64,000 nucleotides of DNA, taken from Sutcliffiella cohnii (GTDB taxonomy: Bacteria; Bacillota; Bacilli; Bacillales; Bacillaceae_I). The translations under genes and the position numbers were made by a program. Positions 33,983-42,594 of this stretch are shown in pieces (the stretch's first letter is position 1; every line of letters begins with the position of its first letter). The notes under the pieces are model-generated. The model made no database searches. It was not told where the DNA came from and was given only the letters and a program-made list of their open reading frames with translations. The stretch spans positions 4,522,869-4,586,868 of the forward strand of contig NZ_CP018866.1 in assembly GCF_002250055.1 (NCBI RefSeq), written 5' to 3'.

Positions 33983-35428
33983 CTATCCAACTTTCAGCTC
34001 CGAATCCGCATAGTTGTTGGCTCTCTTATGTTTAATAAGTTGCCAGACAAACCAAGCTAGCACTGCCAACCAAATAACCATTCCTAGGATCAGAGAAATA
34101 CGATAATCCAAGTTAAAGCCTTCTGGTGCATAGAAGAAATATGTACTTACTACCGCTGTCATGAATAAAGCTGGAATACTACAAATCCAATGAAACTTGT
34201 TATTTTTAACAAGGTACATGGCTGCCGTCCACAACATTACCGCAGCAACGATCTGATTCGTTCCACCAACATATCGCCAGAGAAAACTATAATCAATTGT
34301 AGTTAAATATAGCGTTGTTCCTAATACCGGGATGATAAGTAAAGCTACTTTCCCTTTCCCATGAAAATCTTTCTTCGTCAATTGAGTCAATAATTCCGCA
34401 AGCATCATTCTGGAGGAACGTAATGCCGTATCACCAGTAGTAATTGGAAGAACAACAATACCTAAAATTGCGATGAATCCGCCAAATGCACCTAGTGTTG
34501 TAATACTGATTTCATTAACGACCCCAGCTGGACCTCCTGCTGCCAATGCTGTTTGCAACGCACCCGTACTACCAAAGAAGGTCATACCTGCCGCTGCCCA
34601 AATCATGGCAATAACACCTTCACCAATCATTGCTCCATAGAATACTTTTCTACCTTCACTTTCTTTTTTTAATGTTCGAGCTAAAATCGGACTTTGTGTA
34701 CTATGAAATCCTGAGATTGCTCCACAGGATATCGTTACCATTAATAAAGGCCAAATCGGCATTTCTCCTGGATGTAAATTACTTAACGTTAAATTTGGGA
34801 TTGAATGATCAAAAAAGAACATTCCGATACCAATTGATACAGCCATGAAAATTAAAATAGCTCCAAAAATAGGATACACTCTTCCTATTATTTTATTGAT
34901 TGGTAAGATTGCCGCAAGTATAAGATAAGCAAAAATAATAACTAACCAAGTTGTAGAGTTAAGTGGTGTTATTTGCGTAAGTAGCTGGGCAGGTGCTGCA
35001 GTAAATGCTGCTGCCACCAACACCATTAAAATAATCGAAACAATCGTTGTAACGAATTTCATTTTACCGCCCAAATATTTACCGACAAGAGTCGGAAATT
35101 GTGCTCCATTATGTCTTAGCGATATCATCCCCGAAAAGTAATCATGTACCGCTCCAGCAAAAATACAGCCGATAACAATCCATATAAAAGCTACTGGACC
35201 ATAAAGTGCGCCCATTATTGCACCAAATATCGGACCGGTTCCAGCGATATTCAAAAGCTGAATTAAACTCGCTTTCCACCAACTCATTGGCATATAATCA
35301 AGACCGTCGTTGTTTGTATAGGCAGGTGTTGAATTCTGGTCATTAATGCCAAAAATTCGTTCAACCACCTTCCCGTAAACGATATAACCGACAATTAACA
35401 ACACAATAGATGCAATAAAAGTAACCAC
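33983..35428 (-). CDS. cstA: CstA-family carbon-starvation transporter
   Basis: 481 aa from the GTG at 35428, with GGGGGT upstream; the ATG at 35491 would add 21 non-family residues. About 12-14 transmembrane helices. CstA motifs: 'YGPVAFIWIVIGCIFAGAVHDYFSGMISLRHNGAQFP' (in parts) near the N-terminus and 'FFGSTGALQTALAAGGPAGVV' midway. This is the shorter (~480 aa) Gram-positive form; E. coli CstA has ~700 aa. The family takes up pyruvate or peptides during carbon limitation. Monocistronic here; no LytST-type regulator adjacent. Confidence 0.88.
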   Translation of the reverse strand: MVTFIASIVLLIVGYIVYGKVVERIFGINDQNSTPAYTNNDGLDYMPMSWWKASLIQLLNIAGTGPIFGAIMGALYGPVAFIWIVIGCIFAGAVHDYFSGMISLRHNGAQFPTLVGKYLGGKMKFVTTIVSIILMVLVAAAFTAAPAQLLTQITPLNSTTWLVIIFAYLILAAILPINKIIGRVYPIFGAILIFMAVSIGIGMFFFDHSIPNLTLSNLHPGEMPIWPLLMVTISCGAISGFHSTQSPILARTLKKESEGRKVFYGAMIGEGVIAMIWAAAGMTFFGSTGALQTALAAGGPAGVVNEISITTLGAFGGFIAILGIVVLPITTGDTALRSSRMMLAELLTQLTKKDFHGKGKVALLIIPVLGTTLYLTTIDYSFLWRYVGGTNQIVAAVMLWTAAMYLVKNNKFHWICSIPALFMTAVVSTYFFYAPEGFNLDYRISLILGMVIWLAVLAWFVWQLIKHKRANNYADSELKVG

Positions 35429-35664
35429 CGCTGAACCCCCATTTTTCAGAAAATTAATTATAATGATATAATTATTGGAATGAAAAATCAATGATCTTTT
35501 CCAAATTTTTAGATATTTCTATCTTTTCTAGTAGTAACTTCACATTTTGTTCAATTATTCAATAAGATAACCTAGTAGAAGAAGTGGTTTACCTACGTTT
35601 TGTCAGACTTTTATGTGGATTTTATATGCTGTTTTATCGTAGTCCAACGCACTATTTTAAATAA

Positions 35665-35715
35665 AAAAACGAGGTACCCATCATCTAGAATGAAAAGGTA
35701 TCTCGTTTATTTTTG
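35665..35715. terminator. Orphan hairpin with poly-U, no adjacent stop codon
   Basis: AAACGAG-TACC / GGTA-CTCGTTT with a 17-nt loop. T-rich ends exist on both strands (TTTATTTTT plus, TTTTTTTATTTAAA minus). No gene ends nearby: cstA starts at 35428 on the minus strand and a plus-strand gene begins at 35928. It may end an unannotated small RNA. The 499-nt gap holds no other feature I can name. Confidence 0.5.
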
Positions 35716-35927
35716 TTAACTATAGTTTTGTCTTAGGTTCTTTTCTATTTATTTGTTCCTTTACCAAAATAATTTTTTCTGTTACTTTACATTTACTTAT
35801 GATACGGTTTTAAGCAACTTTAAATATAATCTCTTAACAAACACTTCGAATACAGCACTCAGAACGTGTCAAGCTATCCTCTCATAAAGTGATAAGTAAA
35901 ACAGCACTATACTTTGGAGGAAAGAGA

Positions 35928-36182
35928 ATGAACCCTATGTATAACTATCGAACCAATCCGCAAATAACACATAATGGACCGATGCAAGTTATTGTCATTG
36001 AACCTTTCGTATATGAAGCGCTACGCAGTCTAATAGGAAAAAGGGCCGTCCTTGATACGACACGTGGTTCCGTTAGTGGAATGGTTGTTGATGCAAAGCT
36101 TGATCATGTTGTCATTCAAGAGCATGATTCTACATTCTTTGTTCGTCTATCAGAAATCGTTTGGATAATGCCTGAATCCTAA
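35928..36182 (+). CDS. DUF2642 small protein (YuzF-like)
   Basis: 84 aa from the ATG at 35928, preceded by TTGGAGGAAAG; an open frame begins 13 codons earlier without support. The N-terminal 22 residues are polar and Asn/Thr-rich; the rest, 'VIVIEPFVYEALRSLIGK' to the end, is the DUF2642/YuzF family with a beta-barrel-like 'VVDAKLDHVVIQEHDSTFFVRLSEIVWIMP' (in parts). Related proteins sit on spore surfaces in Bacillus (CotP/YuzF-type context). Function unknown, single gene. Confidence 0.8.
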   Translation: MNPMYNYRTNPQITHNGPMQVIVIEPFVYEALRSLIGKRAVLDTTRGSVSGMVVDAKLDHVVIQEHDSTFFVRLSEIVWIMPES

Positions 36183-36484
36183 ACCTATCCATGCTTCTCA
36201 TCAGCTACAACTTAAGAACATAAAGTCTTTTTAAACAGGACTAATCACATGTGCTTTTTTTAATAGATAGCCAGGGACGCCCTGATTGTGGTTCAAGGTA
36301 TGGTTCTGGCTATCACTACATATATCAACTTTTATTTTGTTTAAAAACCCCATTTATTATTGATACAGTTCACTGTATCTAATCATAATGAGATTTTTTT
36401 CTCCTGAACGGCGTTCCCTGTTGAAAGCCTTTCTTCCAATAGTTTAGTTTCATTCTTATAAAAGAATGCCTCTTGTTAGACTTA
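36183..36484. other. 302-nt gap with a long hairpin
   Basis: GATAGCCAG (36266-36274) and CTGGCTATC (36306-36314) are perfect 9-bp arms, 31 nt apart, with CAGGG/CCCTG inside. CATTCT/AGAATG pairs at about 36453-36470. No U-run follows either, so they are not clear terminators. No ORF. Confidence 0.4.
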
Positions 36485-37081
36485 TTAACTATTCATCGTA
36501 TTTAAAAAGTCTCCTAATAAATCTTCTAAATCTTCATCTTTTTCTCCCTCCTTCTCATTTAATTGTCCTTTTGTATTTTGGCTTGCCGTTTCCCAATCGA
36601 ATGATAGTAAATCGTCATCCATTTCGTTTGCTTCCACTTTAATCGCTAACTCTGTAGCTTCAGAATTTTGGTGGTCCTCATATTTAATAGATTCCTGCAT
36701 CTCCTCTTGTGAATATAACGTGTAATTATCATTAACATCACTACTATTTAAGGATACTAGTAAGGAAGTTGCCCGAACCGGATTGGATAATAATTGAAAG
36801 AGAATACTACCTAGTAATGCTTCGGAATGTTCATGTTTAAGCCAATCTTGCTGTGATTTACTTAGCCGTTTTGGTAAGGGAATAGTAATAGACTCTCGTT
36901 CTTTTTTACTTGACCTTCCGACTCCTTCCATTACAAAATCCGCTATTTTACTAGAGAAATTTCTCCTTTCATTCTCTTTTAGCCTCTGCAAATGCTTTAA
37001 TAAATAATCAGGTGTATCTGAAGGGATGCGAAAAGAAATCGTTTGTCCCCTTTTTACCTCTACATTATTAGATTTTTCCAT
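36485..37081 (-). CDS. ParR-like DNA-binding partner of the actin-like protein
   Basis: 198 aa, 3 bp after the ParM-like gene. N-terminal 'TISFRIPSDTPDYLLKHL' followed by a helix is ribbon-helix-helix-like ('ISFRIP' strand), as in ParR/AlfB-type centromere adaptors. The middle is Leu/Ser-rich and the C-terminal 60 residues are very acidic, ending 'EDLEDLLGDFLNTMNS', an amphipathic helix of the type that docks on ParM filaments. Not similar to well-known ParR by eye; the pair with the actin gene and the repeats upstream carry the assignment. Confidence 0.6.
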   Translation of the reverse strand: MEKSNNVEVKRGQTISFRIPSDTPDYLLKHLQRLKENERRNFSSKIADFVMEGVGRSSKKERESITIPLPKRLSKSQQDWLKHEHSEALLGSILFQLLSNPVRATSLLVSLNSSDVNDNYTLYSQEEMQESIKYEDHQNSEATELAIKVEANEMDDDLLSFDWETASQNTKGQLNEKEGEKDEDLEDLLGDFLNTMNS

Positions 37082-37084
37082 TGC

Positions 37085-38254
37085 CTAGTTCTTTACAGGT
37101 TCTTTCGCTTTTTTCTTTTGCTCTGTTTTTCGCGTAAAATCCATAATTAATTTATAATAAGCATTTGCCATCATCCAAATACTTTCTTTTTCATCTTCAA
37201 AGAAGTCAATATTGTAACCATCTAAACTATTATTTAGTGCTTTGATGTACTCCTTTAAAACGTTTGATCCGCCACCTACAAAATAGCAAATTTCTGTTTG
37301 GGAATTTTTTTGCCACGTATTACGTAGTAAGCGATACTGCTTTTTCGCTAATTCTAAAAGGATACGATCGGTAATATCATGCACACTTGTTCGACTACCT
37401 TTCACCATGATATGGTTTCGGTCATTTTTCTTTGTTATGATTTCTACAACATCTCGCCGACTATCTAACTCTACACCATGTTTCGAACGAATTTCTTCTC
37501 TGATTGCCTCAAGCGATTCTGACACACCAAGATTAAATCCTTGCGCTTTGTCATCGTCTACATTTCGATTTTTAATAACGGCGATGTCCGTTGATAGTCC
37601 ACCAATATCTTGAATCACAATACGTTTATCAATTAAGTCTTTATTAATTACTTTTAAATCGCTATCCATTACTAGGTTAATATAGGCAGCAAAACCTTCA
37701 GGATATACTTTTACATCGTTAAACTTAATATTTACTTTTAAACCTTTGTATTTAGGTGTAACTAAAAACTCTACTAGGTGAACCGAGCCCATTAATTTGG
37801 ATCGATATCCAGCATCTTTCCCTTCTTTTACTTCTCGAAGCGGTAGACCAGTACCTAATGTATAGTTGGCATCTATAATATTTTTGTTTCTTTGGAAGAA
37901 CTCTTTATTCTCGTCTCTTACTGCATCTAATGCCAATGTGGTTAAAAGCATGATTATTGTTTGGTCTTCTTCTGATTTACTGCTTCCTGGATCAAGCTCA
38001 GTTGCATTGTTACTTTTCGTAGCTAAATGGCCAACTCGGTAAATTGCATTGTTCTCTTTTAGGGCAGGGGAGTGAATTTTAATATGTATTCCTTCTAACG
38101 GATTTTTTTCATTCAAATCTTCTATTCCAATTACAGGTCGTTCTTCCGTATCTATTGCCACAATATTCGGTATATTCAACTCGTAATCTAACTCTCCTAA
38201 AATGGCCTTAATAGAGTCATTCCCAACATCAATTGCTGCAATTCTAGATTTCAT
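37085..38254 (-). CDS. ParM/StbA-type actin-like ATPase (chromosomal)
   Basis: 389 aa. ASKHA fold: phosphate-1 loop 'AAIDVGNDSIKAILGEL' (DxGN as in Alp-type proteins), phosphate-2 'VIQDIGGLSTDIAVI', adenosine motif 'YFVGGGSNVLKEY'. Length matches ParM/Alp7A-like segregation actins. These polymerise to push plasmid copies apart; the partner gene 3 bp downstream encodes a possible adaptor. Here it sits between cstA and rlmH, near the chromosome origin. The 503-bp upstream gap has repeats resembling a centromere. Confidence 0.8.
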   Translation of the reverse strand: MKSRIAAIDVGNDSIKAILGELDYELNIPNIVAIDTEERPVIGIEDLNEKNPLEGIHIKIHSPALKENNAIYRVGHLATKSNNATELDPGSSKSEEDQTIIMLLTTLALDAVRDENKEFFQRNKNIIDANYTLGTGLPLREVKEGKDAGYRSKLMGSVHLVEFLVTPKYKGLKVNIKFNDVKVYPEGFAAYINLVMDSDLKVINKDLIDKRIVIQDIGGLSTDIAVIKNRNVDDDKAQGFNLGVSESLEAIREEIRSKHGVELDSRRDVVEIITKKNDRNHIMVKGSRTSVHDITDRILLELAKKQYRLLRNTWQKNSQTEICYFVGGGSNVLKEYIKALNNSLDGYNIDFFEDEKESIWMMANAYYKLIMDFTRKTEQKKKAKEPVKN

Positions 38255-38359
38255 TTTCTACCATTCCCTTTCGTTTGCGAATTTTATGAAACATCTTTCT
38301 TAAAAATAGTACGAAAGGATAATAGATTCTATTGTGGCATAAAATGAAAGATTACAAAA

Positions 38360-38521
38360 CTGTAAACCTGTAAACATATCGTAAACTTCCCTTTCACCGC
38401 ATACATTCTCGTATACTTGTTTACAAAAATGTATACATCTCTTGAAATCAACAAGTATGCATGTTTGTATACTTGTTTACACTTTTGAATACGAAGACTC
38501 TTGTAGCCTTATATGTATACT
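38360..38521. repeat. Repeat-rich putative centromere (parC-like) upstream of the ParM-like gene
   Basis: GTATACTTGTTTACA occurs twice exactly (38411-38425, 38467-38481; 56 bp apart). TGTAAAC appears at 38361-38367 and 38369-38375, CGTAAAC at 38380-38386; these are the inverse of GTTTACA. ATGTATAC variants occur at 38429-38438 and 38513-38520. Such iterated short repeats upstream of parMR are the binding sites of ParR. The remaining 38255-38359 looks like promoter DNA. Confidence 0.6.
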
Positions 38522-38592
38522 GTTTTTAAAGATAGAGCTTTAATACAACTTGTTGTACAAAACCAACTGGTGTGGGTTTTGTATTCTAATCG

Positions 38593-38646
38593 AAAAAGGT
38601 ACTTGCCCCCAGCACACTAAAATTTAGTGTCGAGGGGTAAGTACCT
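38593..38646 (-). terminator. Terminator of rlmH
   Basis: AGGTACTTACCCC... ...GGGGCAAGTACCT, with an inner CACTAAA/TTTAGTG palindrome, then TTTTTCG on the minus strand. Long, strong hairpin 112 bp after the rlmH stop. Confidence 0.6.
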
Positions 38647-38757
38647 ATAATGCAAAAAAATGAACATACCAACATATACTATGTTAGTTAGCCTTTTTTT
38701 ATTTTACAAAGATTCTTACTTATAAAATGATGAAATACCCACGTTTTTTTACCTTAT

Positions 38758-39237
38758 CTACTTATGGTACGGTTCTCCTCGATTAATTCGAAAAGCTCGA
38801 TAAATTTGTTCTAAAAGAATTAATCTCATTAATTGATGTGGAAACGTCATTTTCGAAAATGATAAGGTGTCGTTCGCACGTTTCATTACTTCTCCACTCA
38901 GCCCTAACGATCCACCGATTATAAAGGCTATTTTGCTTTTCCCGTAGGTTGCTAATTTATCTATTTCAGAAGCAAGTTGTTCAGAGGAGCGTTGCTTCCC
39001 TTCGATCGCCAGCGCTATTACATATGTATCATCGGAAATTTTACTTAAAATCCGTTCCCCTTCTTTTCCTTTTACTTGCTCCATCTCTGCTTCACTTAGC
39101 TGTTCTGGTGCTTTTTCATCTGGAAGCTCGATTACTTCCACTTTCGCATATATACTTAATCTTTTTAAATATTCCTCTATTCCTTGCTTTAAATATTTTT
39201 CTTTTAGTTTTCCAATTGTAATAATTGAGATATTCAC
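38758..39237 (-). CDS. rlmH: 23S rRNA (pseudouridine-1915-N3)-methyltransferase
   Basis: 159 aa, SPOUT-class. '[27 protein letters not shown]' type start, '[14 protein letters not shown]', knot motif '[20 protein letters not shown]', and C-terminal '[21 protein letters not shown]', all invariant in the family. Methylates pseudouridine 1915 in helix 69 of the ribosome. Complete. Position between accessory DNA and the origin-proximal core matches yydA of B. subtilis. Confidence 0.98.
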   Translation of the reverse strand: MNISIITIGKLKEKYLKQGIEEYLKRLSIYAKVEVIELPDEKAPEQLSEAEMEQVKGKEGERILSKISDDTYVIALAIEGKQRSSEQLASEIDKLATYGKSKIAFIIGGSLGLSGEVMKRANDTLSFSKMTFPHQLMRLILLEQIYRAFRINRGEPYHK

Positions 39238-39262
39238 AACTAATCCTCACTTTACAAACAGG

Positions 39263-39305
39263 TTGTCCACAAAAGTTATTCACATATCCACAAAATCTAT
39301 CCACA
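39263..39305 (+). promoter_or_regulatory. DnaA-box cluster, part 1 (four boxes)
   Basis: TTGTCCACA (39263), TTATTCACA (39276), ATATCCACA (39284) and CTATCCACA (39297), all same orientation. Consensus is TTATNCACA: the second is exact, the other three have one mismatch. They lie in the 83-bp gap between rlmH and yyzF. Confidence 0.6.
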
Positions 39306-39320
39306 TTTAGTAGGCGAATA

Positions 39321-39506
39321 TTAGTTCCCTACCATATATGTCGCCACGTTTTGACAAAATTCACAAGTTGTTGATAACTTTTCTTCTTCTGGTACTAGTG
39401 CTAGTGGAGGTGCTTCCTCCTGTTGATCTATATACATTTCCATCGCAAGTTCGATATGTTCTTCACAACATTTAACCATTTTATCCACAATCCTTTCATT
39501 CGACAA
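39321..39506 (-). CDS. yyzF: CxxH/CxxC small protein YyzF
   Basis: 61 aa. 'KCCEEHIELAMEMYIDQQE' and 'CEFCQN' give the two motif halves, probably one zinc site. Same place (between htrC and rlmH) as B. subtilis yyzF. The frame starts with TTG at 39506, with GAGGTGA upstream; an ATG nine codons later begins exactly where the B. subtilis protein does, so the true start is uncertain. Function unknown. DnaA-like boxes flank it. Confidence 0.8.
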   Translation of the reverse strand: MSNERIVDKMVKCCEEHIELAMEMYIDQQEEAPPLALVPEEEKLSTTCEFCQNVATYMVGN

Positions 39507-39539
39507 TTTTCACCTCATTTAGGTTACCACTTATCCACA
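39481..39539 (+). promoter_or_regulatory. DnaA-box cluster, part 2 (two perfect boxes)
   Basis: TTATCCACA at 39481-39489 and 39531-39539, both perfect matches and 50 bp apart, on either side of the yyzF start. Together with the four boxes at 39263-39305 they make six same-strand boxes in 277 bp. Confidence 0.65.
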
Positions 39540-39572
39540 TCTTAATAAAGTTTTAAACAGAAAACTTATATT

Positions 39573-39604
39573 AAAAAGGAAAAGAGAGTGAAAACACTCC
39601 CTTT
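39573..39604 (-). terminator. Terminator of htrC
   Basis: AAAGGGAGTG / CACTCTCTTT with a TTTT loop, followed by TCCTTTTT on the minus strand. Confidence 0.75.
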
Positions 39605-40832
39605 AATAACCTGATTCGGTTAATTGTATCGATGTATTTTGTCTTTCTCTACCTCTATAAAACGTCACATTCATTTCTTCGCCGACTTGCTTTTCATTAT
39701 ATAAATGTTTACGTAATTCAATAACATCATATATTGGATCTCCATCTAATTCAACAATCACATCGTATTGTTGTAAACCTGCACGAGAGGCTGGTGAATT
39801 ACCTGCAATATTTGTTATATAAACACCATAGTTTACATCGTTCGGTAGCTTTAATGTTTGTTGCCAATGATAGCTCGGAATATCAGCTAATGACCCAATA
39901 CTAACACCGAAATACGGGCGTTGAACTTCGCCGAATTCCTCTAAATCGTTAATAATTGGGATTACTGTATTCGCCGGAATAGAAAGTCCTATTCCTTCTA
40001 CCGCTTCTTGTGCAATTTTCATTGAATTTACGCCAATTACTTGCCCTTGAATATTGACTAATGCTCCACCACTATTACCTGGATTAATTGCTGCATCCGT
40101 TTGCATCACGTCTGCATGCCAATCTGGGTTCCCATCACGATCAATATCAACAGGGATACTCCTATCCGTTCCAGATATAATTCCTTGTGTTACGGAACCT
40201 GAAAATTGTAATCCTAACGGGTTTCCTATCGCTATTACGGGTTCCCCTGTACGAACATTGTCTGAATTACCAAATGTCGCAACTTTCGTCACAAGTGAAT
40301 CCTCCATAACTAACACTGCAAGGTCTGTCCATGGATCTTCTCCTAACACTTCGGCAGGTACTCGTGTTCCATCCACTAAACTGACCTCTACCGTCGTAGC
40401 TCCTTCAATTACATGATAATTTGTTACGACATAAGCACGGCCATTTTCCTTTTTGTAAATAACACCAGAACCTGTACCAGCCTCTCCTTCTTCCGATGCT
40501 ACTTCATTTTGCCAAAACGATGCATGTTGAATATTAATTACCCCAACAACAGCCTCTGCTACTCCATCTACTATTTCTGTTATTTCTGTCGAGACATTTA
40601 CTGAAACGTTGCGAACTTCTGCTGGCATTCTGTCCACATTACCGTTTTGTCTCGATTCTCTCTCTTCAATCGCAGCTAGATTTTGCCGATCATTCCCGAA
40701 AAGATTAGGAAATGCGACGAGAACGATAAAGCCAGCTAAAGCTAAACCGATTAGAGTAGGTATTAAGTAACCACCTCGATTTCCTTTTTGCTTTTTGTTT
40801 TTGTCCTTTACATGCTGATCATAATATCCCAC
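39603..40832 (-). CDS. htrC: HtrA-family membrane serine protease
   Basis: 409 aa. One N-terminal transmembrane helix (~22-42) after a Lys-rich cytosolic tail, then a trypsin-like domain: His in 'TNYHVIEGA', Asp in 'WTDLAVLVM', Ser in 'PGNSGGALV'. A C-terminal PDZ domain spans ~300-405 ('NSPASRAGLQQYDVIVELDG'). Degrades misfolded envelope proteins. The location after walJ matches B. subtilis HtrC (YyxA). It has its own terminator, and a 168-bp gap separates it from walJ. Confidence 0.95.
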   Translation of the reverse strand: MGYYDQHVKDKNKKQKGNRGGYLIPTLIGLALAGFIVLVAFPNLFGNDRQNLAAIEERESRQNGNVDRMPAEVRNVSVNVSTEITEIVDGVAEAVVGVINIQHASFWQNEVASEEGEAGTGSGVIYKKENGRAYVVTNYHVIEGATTVEVSLVDGTRVPAEVLGEDPWTDLAVLVMEDSLVTKVATFGNSDNVRTGEPVIAIGNPLGLQFSGSVTQGIISGTDRSIPVDIDRDGNPDWHADVMQTDAAINPGNSGGALVNIQGQVIGVNSMKIAQEAVEGIGLSIPANTVIPIINDLEEFGEVQRPYFGVSIGSLADIPSYHWQQTLKLPNDVNYGVYITNIAGNSPASRAGLQQYDVIVELDGDPIYDVIELRKHLYNEKQVGEEMNVTFYRGRERQNTSIQLTESGY

Positions 40833-41000
40833 GTATTAACCTTCCTTTCAGAAAAAACGCCCGTTACATATCCGCTTATTCTGAGGAAAACTTTCCGATT
40901 TACTCTCTCTTCCTGACAGTACTTCTTAATTTAAGTATGTTTCCAACTGTGCTTTCAAGGAGAAAATAACCAAAAAGAAAGGCGCAAAAGCCAAAGACTT

Positions 41001-41789
41001 TTACACAAAAGCTAGCGGTGTCGGAACTGTTGGATCTGTATCGTACAGTTCTACTTGCTCCCCTACAACAATGTTTCTTGTTTGTAGCGTCTGCGTAACG
41101 GACATTTTCGCTAAATCTTTCATGTTATTATCTTGACTTAAATGCGCCAAATAAATACGTTTCGTTTTATCTCCAATTACATCTGCCATTGCTAGTGCGG
41201 CATCCTCATTTGATACGTGCCCCACATCACTTAAAATTCTACGTTTTATACTCCAAGGATAACGGCCCATTTGTAGCATTTGAACGTCGTGATTGCTTTC
41301 AAATACATACACATCCGCATCACTTATTACACCCTTCATACGGTCGCTTACATAGCCTGTATCGGTTATAACTACTAACTTCTTTGCTCCATCATGAAAG
41401 GCAAAGAACATTGGCTCAGCAGCATCATGAGATACACCAAACGATTCAACCTGCAAGCTCCCAAATGCTTTCGCCGCTCCTGTATCAAAAATAAATTTTT
41501 GGTCAACAGGAATTACACCAATATTACTTTCCATCGCTTTCCACGTTTTTTCATTTGCATATATAGGTACGTTATATTTACGAGCAATAACGCCAAGTCC
41601 TTTTATATGGTCACTATGTTCATGAGAAACAAGAATTCCTGATAAACCGTCTACTTTTTTACCAATTTTATCGAACAGTTCTTGCATTTTTTTACCGCTT
41701 AAACCTGCATCTATTAATAATGAATGCTGATCATTTTCAACATATATTGCGTTTCCTGTGCTGCCACTTGCAAGCACGCTAAACTGCAT
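41001..41789 (-). CDS. walJ: WalJ metallo-beta-lactamase-fold hydrolase
   Basis: 262 aa from the second ATG (41789; AGAAGG at seven bases). Metal motif '[11 protein letters not shown]', 'DTGYVSDR' and 'HLSQDNN' mark the MBL fold. WalJ (YycJ) is the last gene of the walRKHIJ operon and is linked to coordination of cell division with DNA replication. No nuclease activity can be read from the sequence, though the family includes single-strand DNases. Confidence 0.94.
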   Translation of the reverse strand: MQFSVLASGSTGNAIYVENDQHSLLIDAGLSGKKMQELFDKIGKKVDGLSGILVSHEHSDHIKGLGVIARKYNVPIYANEKTWKAMESNIGVIPVDQKFIFDTGAAKAFGSLQVESFGVSHDAAEPMFFAFHDGAKKLVVITDTGYVSDRMKGVISDADVYVFESNHDVQMLQMGRYPWSIKRRILSDVGHVSNEDAALAMADVIGDKTKRIYLAHLSQDNNMKDLAKMSVTQTLQTRNIVVGEQVELYDTDPTVPTPLAFV

Positions 41790-41801
41790 GCTCATACCTT
41801 C

Positions 41802-42593
41802 TCACTCCAATTTTCGATTTTCTCTTTTGATGACTTGTCCTTCAAATGCATTCACAAAAAAATCTTGTTCACCGTTTATTTCAATAAACCAAGTAGGCGT
41901 TAAAATATGAGAATTTGGTAGTTCAACAATTGGATAATAACCTAACTCCACGTCTGTAATACTACTACTAGGTTTTAATTCGCTATTGTAATATAAATTT
42001 TCTAACGCTTTTATTGCCGTAATCGTATCTTGTGGTTCATCCATCGGTTCAATATTATCAATAAATGTCTGGTCATACGATACGATATGGTTATCCTCAT
42101 TTAAGTTAAAAACAACCATACCACCTACATTACGATAAATAAATTTATTATCATACTTTTGGAAAAAAGTAATGGAGCTTGCTTCTTCCTCTATCGCCCA
42201 TAAATCATACTGATCTCCTAATAAAACATGCTCAGTCAAAATTTGAAGCAATCTCGCTTCTAGATTTGTTTCAGTAAGTTCAATAGGCTCCTCAAACATG
42301 CTAAATAAGTGAGTAGAATCAATCACAATTGCTTCCTGACCTAACTCCTCTAAAATTTCTATATCTTCCTCTGAAAAAGGACGGCTTATTCCTCCTAAAA
42401 AGCTTGCACTAACAGATTCTTTCGGTATATCACCTATAATAATTTCATCTACTTCAAACTTCTCTTCGATGGATGCTTCTGTAATAATATCAAGCTGACT
42501 ACTTTCACGTTTTTCTACAAGGTGATACCCTAAAAATATATTAAGAATGAGAAACGTAAAGATGAAAATGGTTTTTGTTTTCCTCCAATCCAT
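41802..42593 (-). CDS. walI: WalI, membrane regulator of WalK
   Basis: 263 aa. One N-terminal transmembrane helix ('TIFIFTFLILNIFLGYHLVE') then an extracytoplasmic domain of the YycI family. With WalH it holds the kinase WalK in check through membrane contacts. The protein starts 'MDWRKTKTIFIF' as in other WalI. It sits 1 bp after walH and 12 bp before walJ in the operon. Confidence 0.93.
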   Translation of the reverse strand: MDWRKTKTIFIFTFLILNIFLGYHLVEKRESSQLDIITEASIEEKFEVDEIIIGDIPKESVSASFLGGISRPFSEEDIEILEELGQEAIVIDSTHLFSMFEEPIELTETNLEARLLQILTEHVLLGDQYDLWAIEEEASSITFFQKYDNKFIYRNVGGMVVFNLNEDNHIVSYDQTFIDNIEPMDEPQDTITAIKALENLYYNSELKPSSSITDVELGYYPIVELPNSHILTPTWFIEINGEQDFFVNAFEGQVIKRENRKLE

Positions 42594-42594
42594 T

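Noticed and set aside
38360-38521. CRISPR array
   Set aside because: Repeats are short, irregular and partly inverted, without uniform spacers or cas genes.
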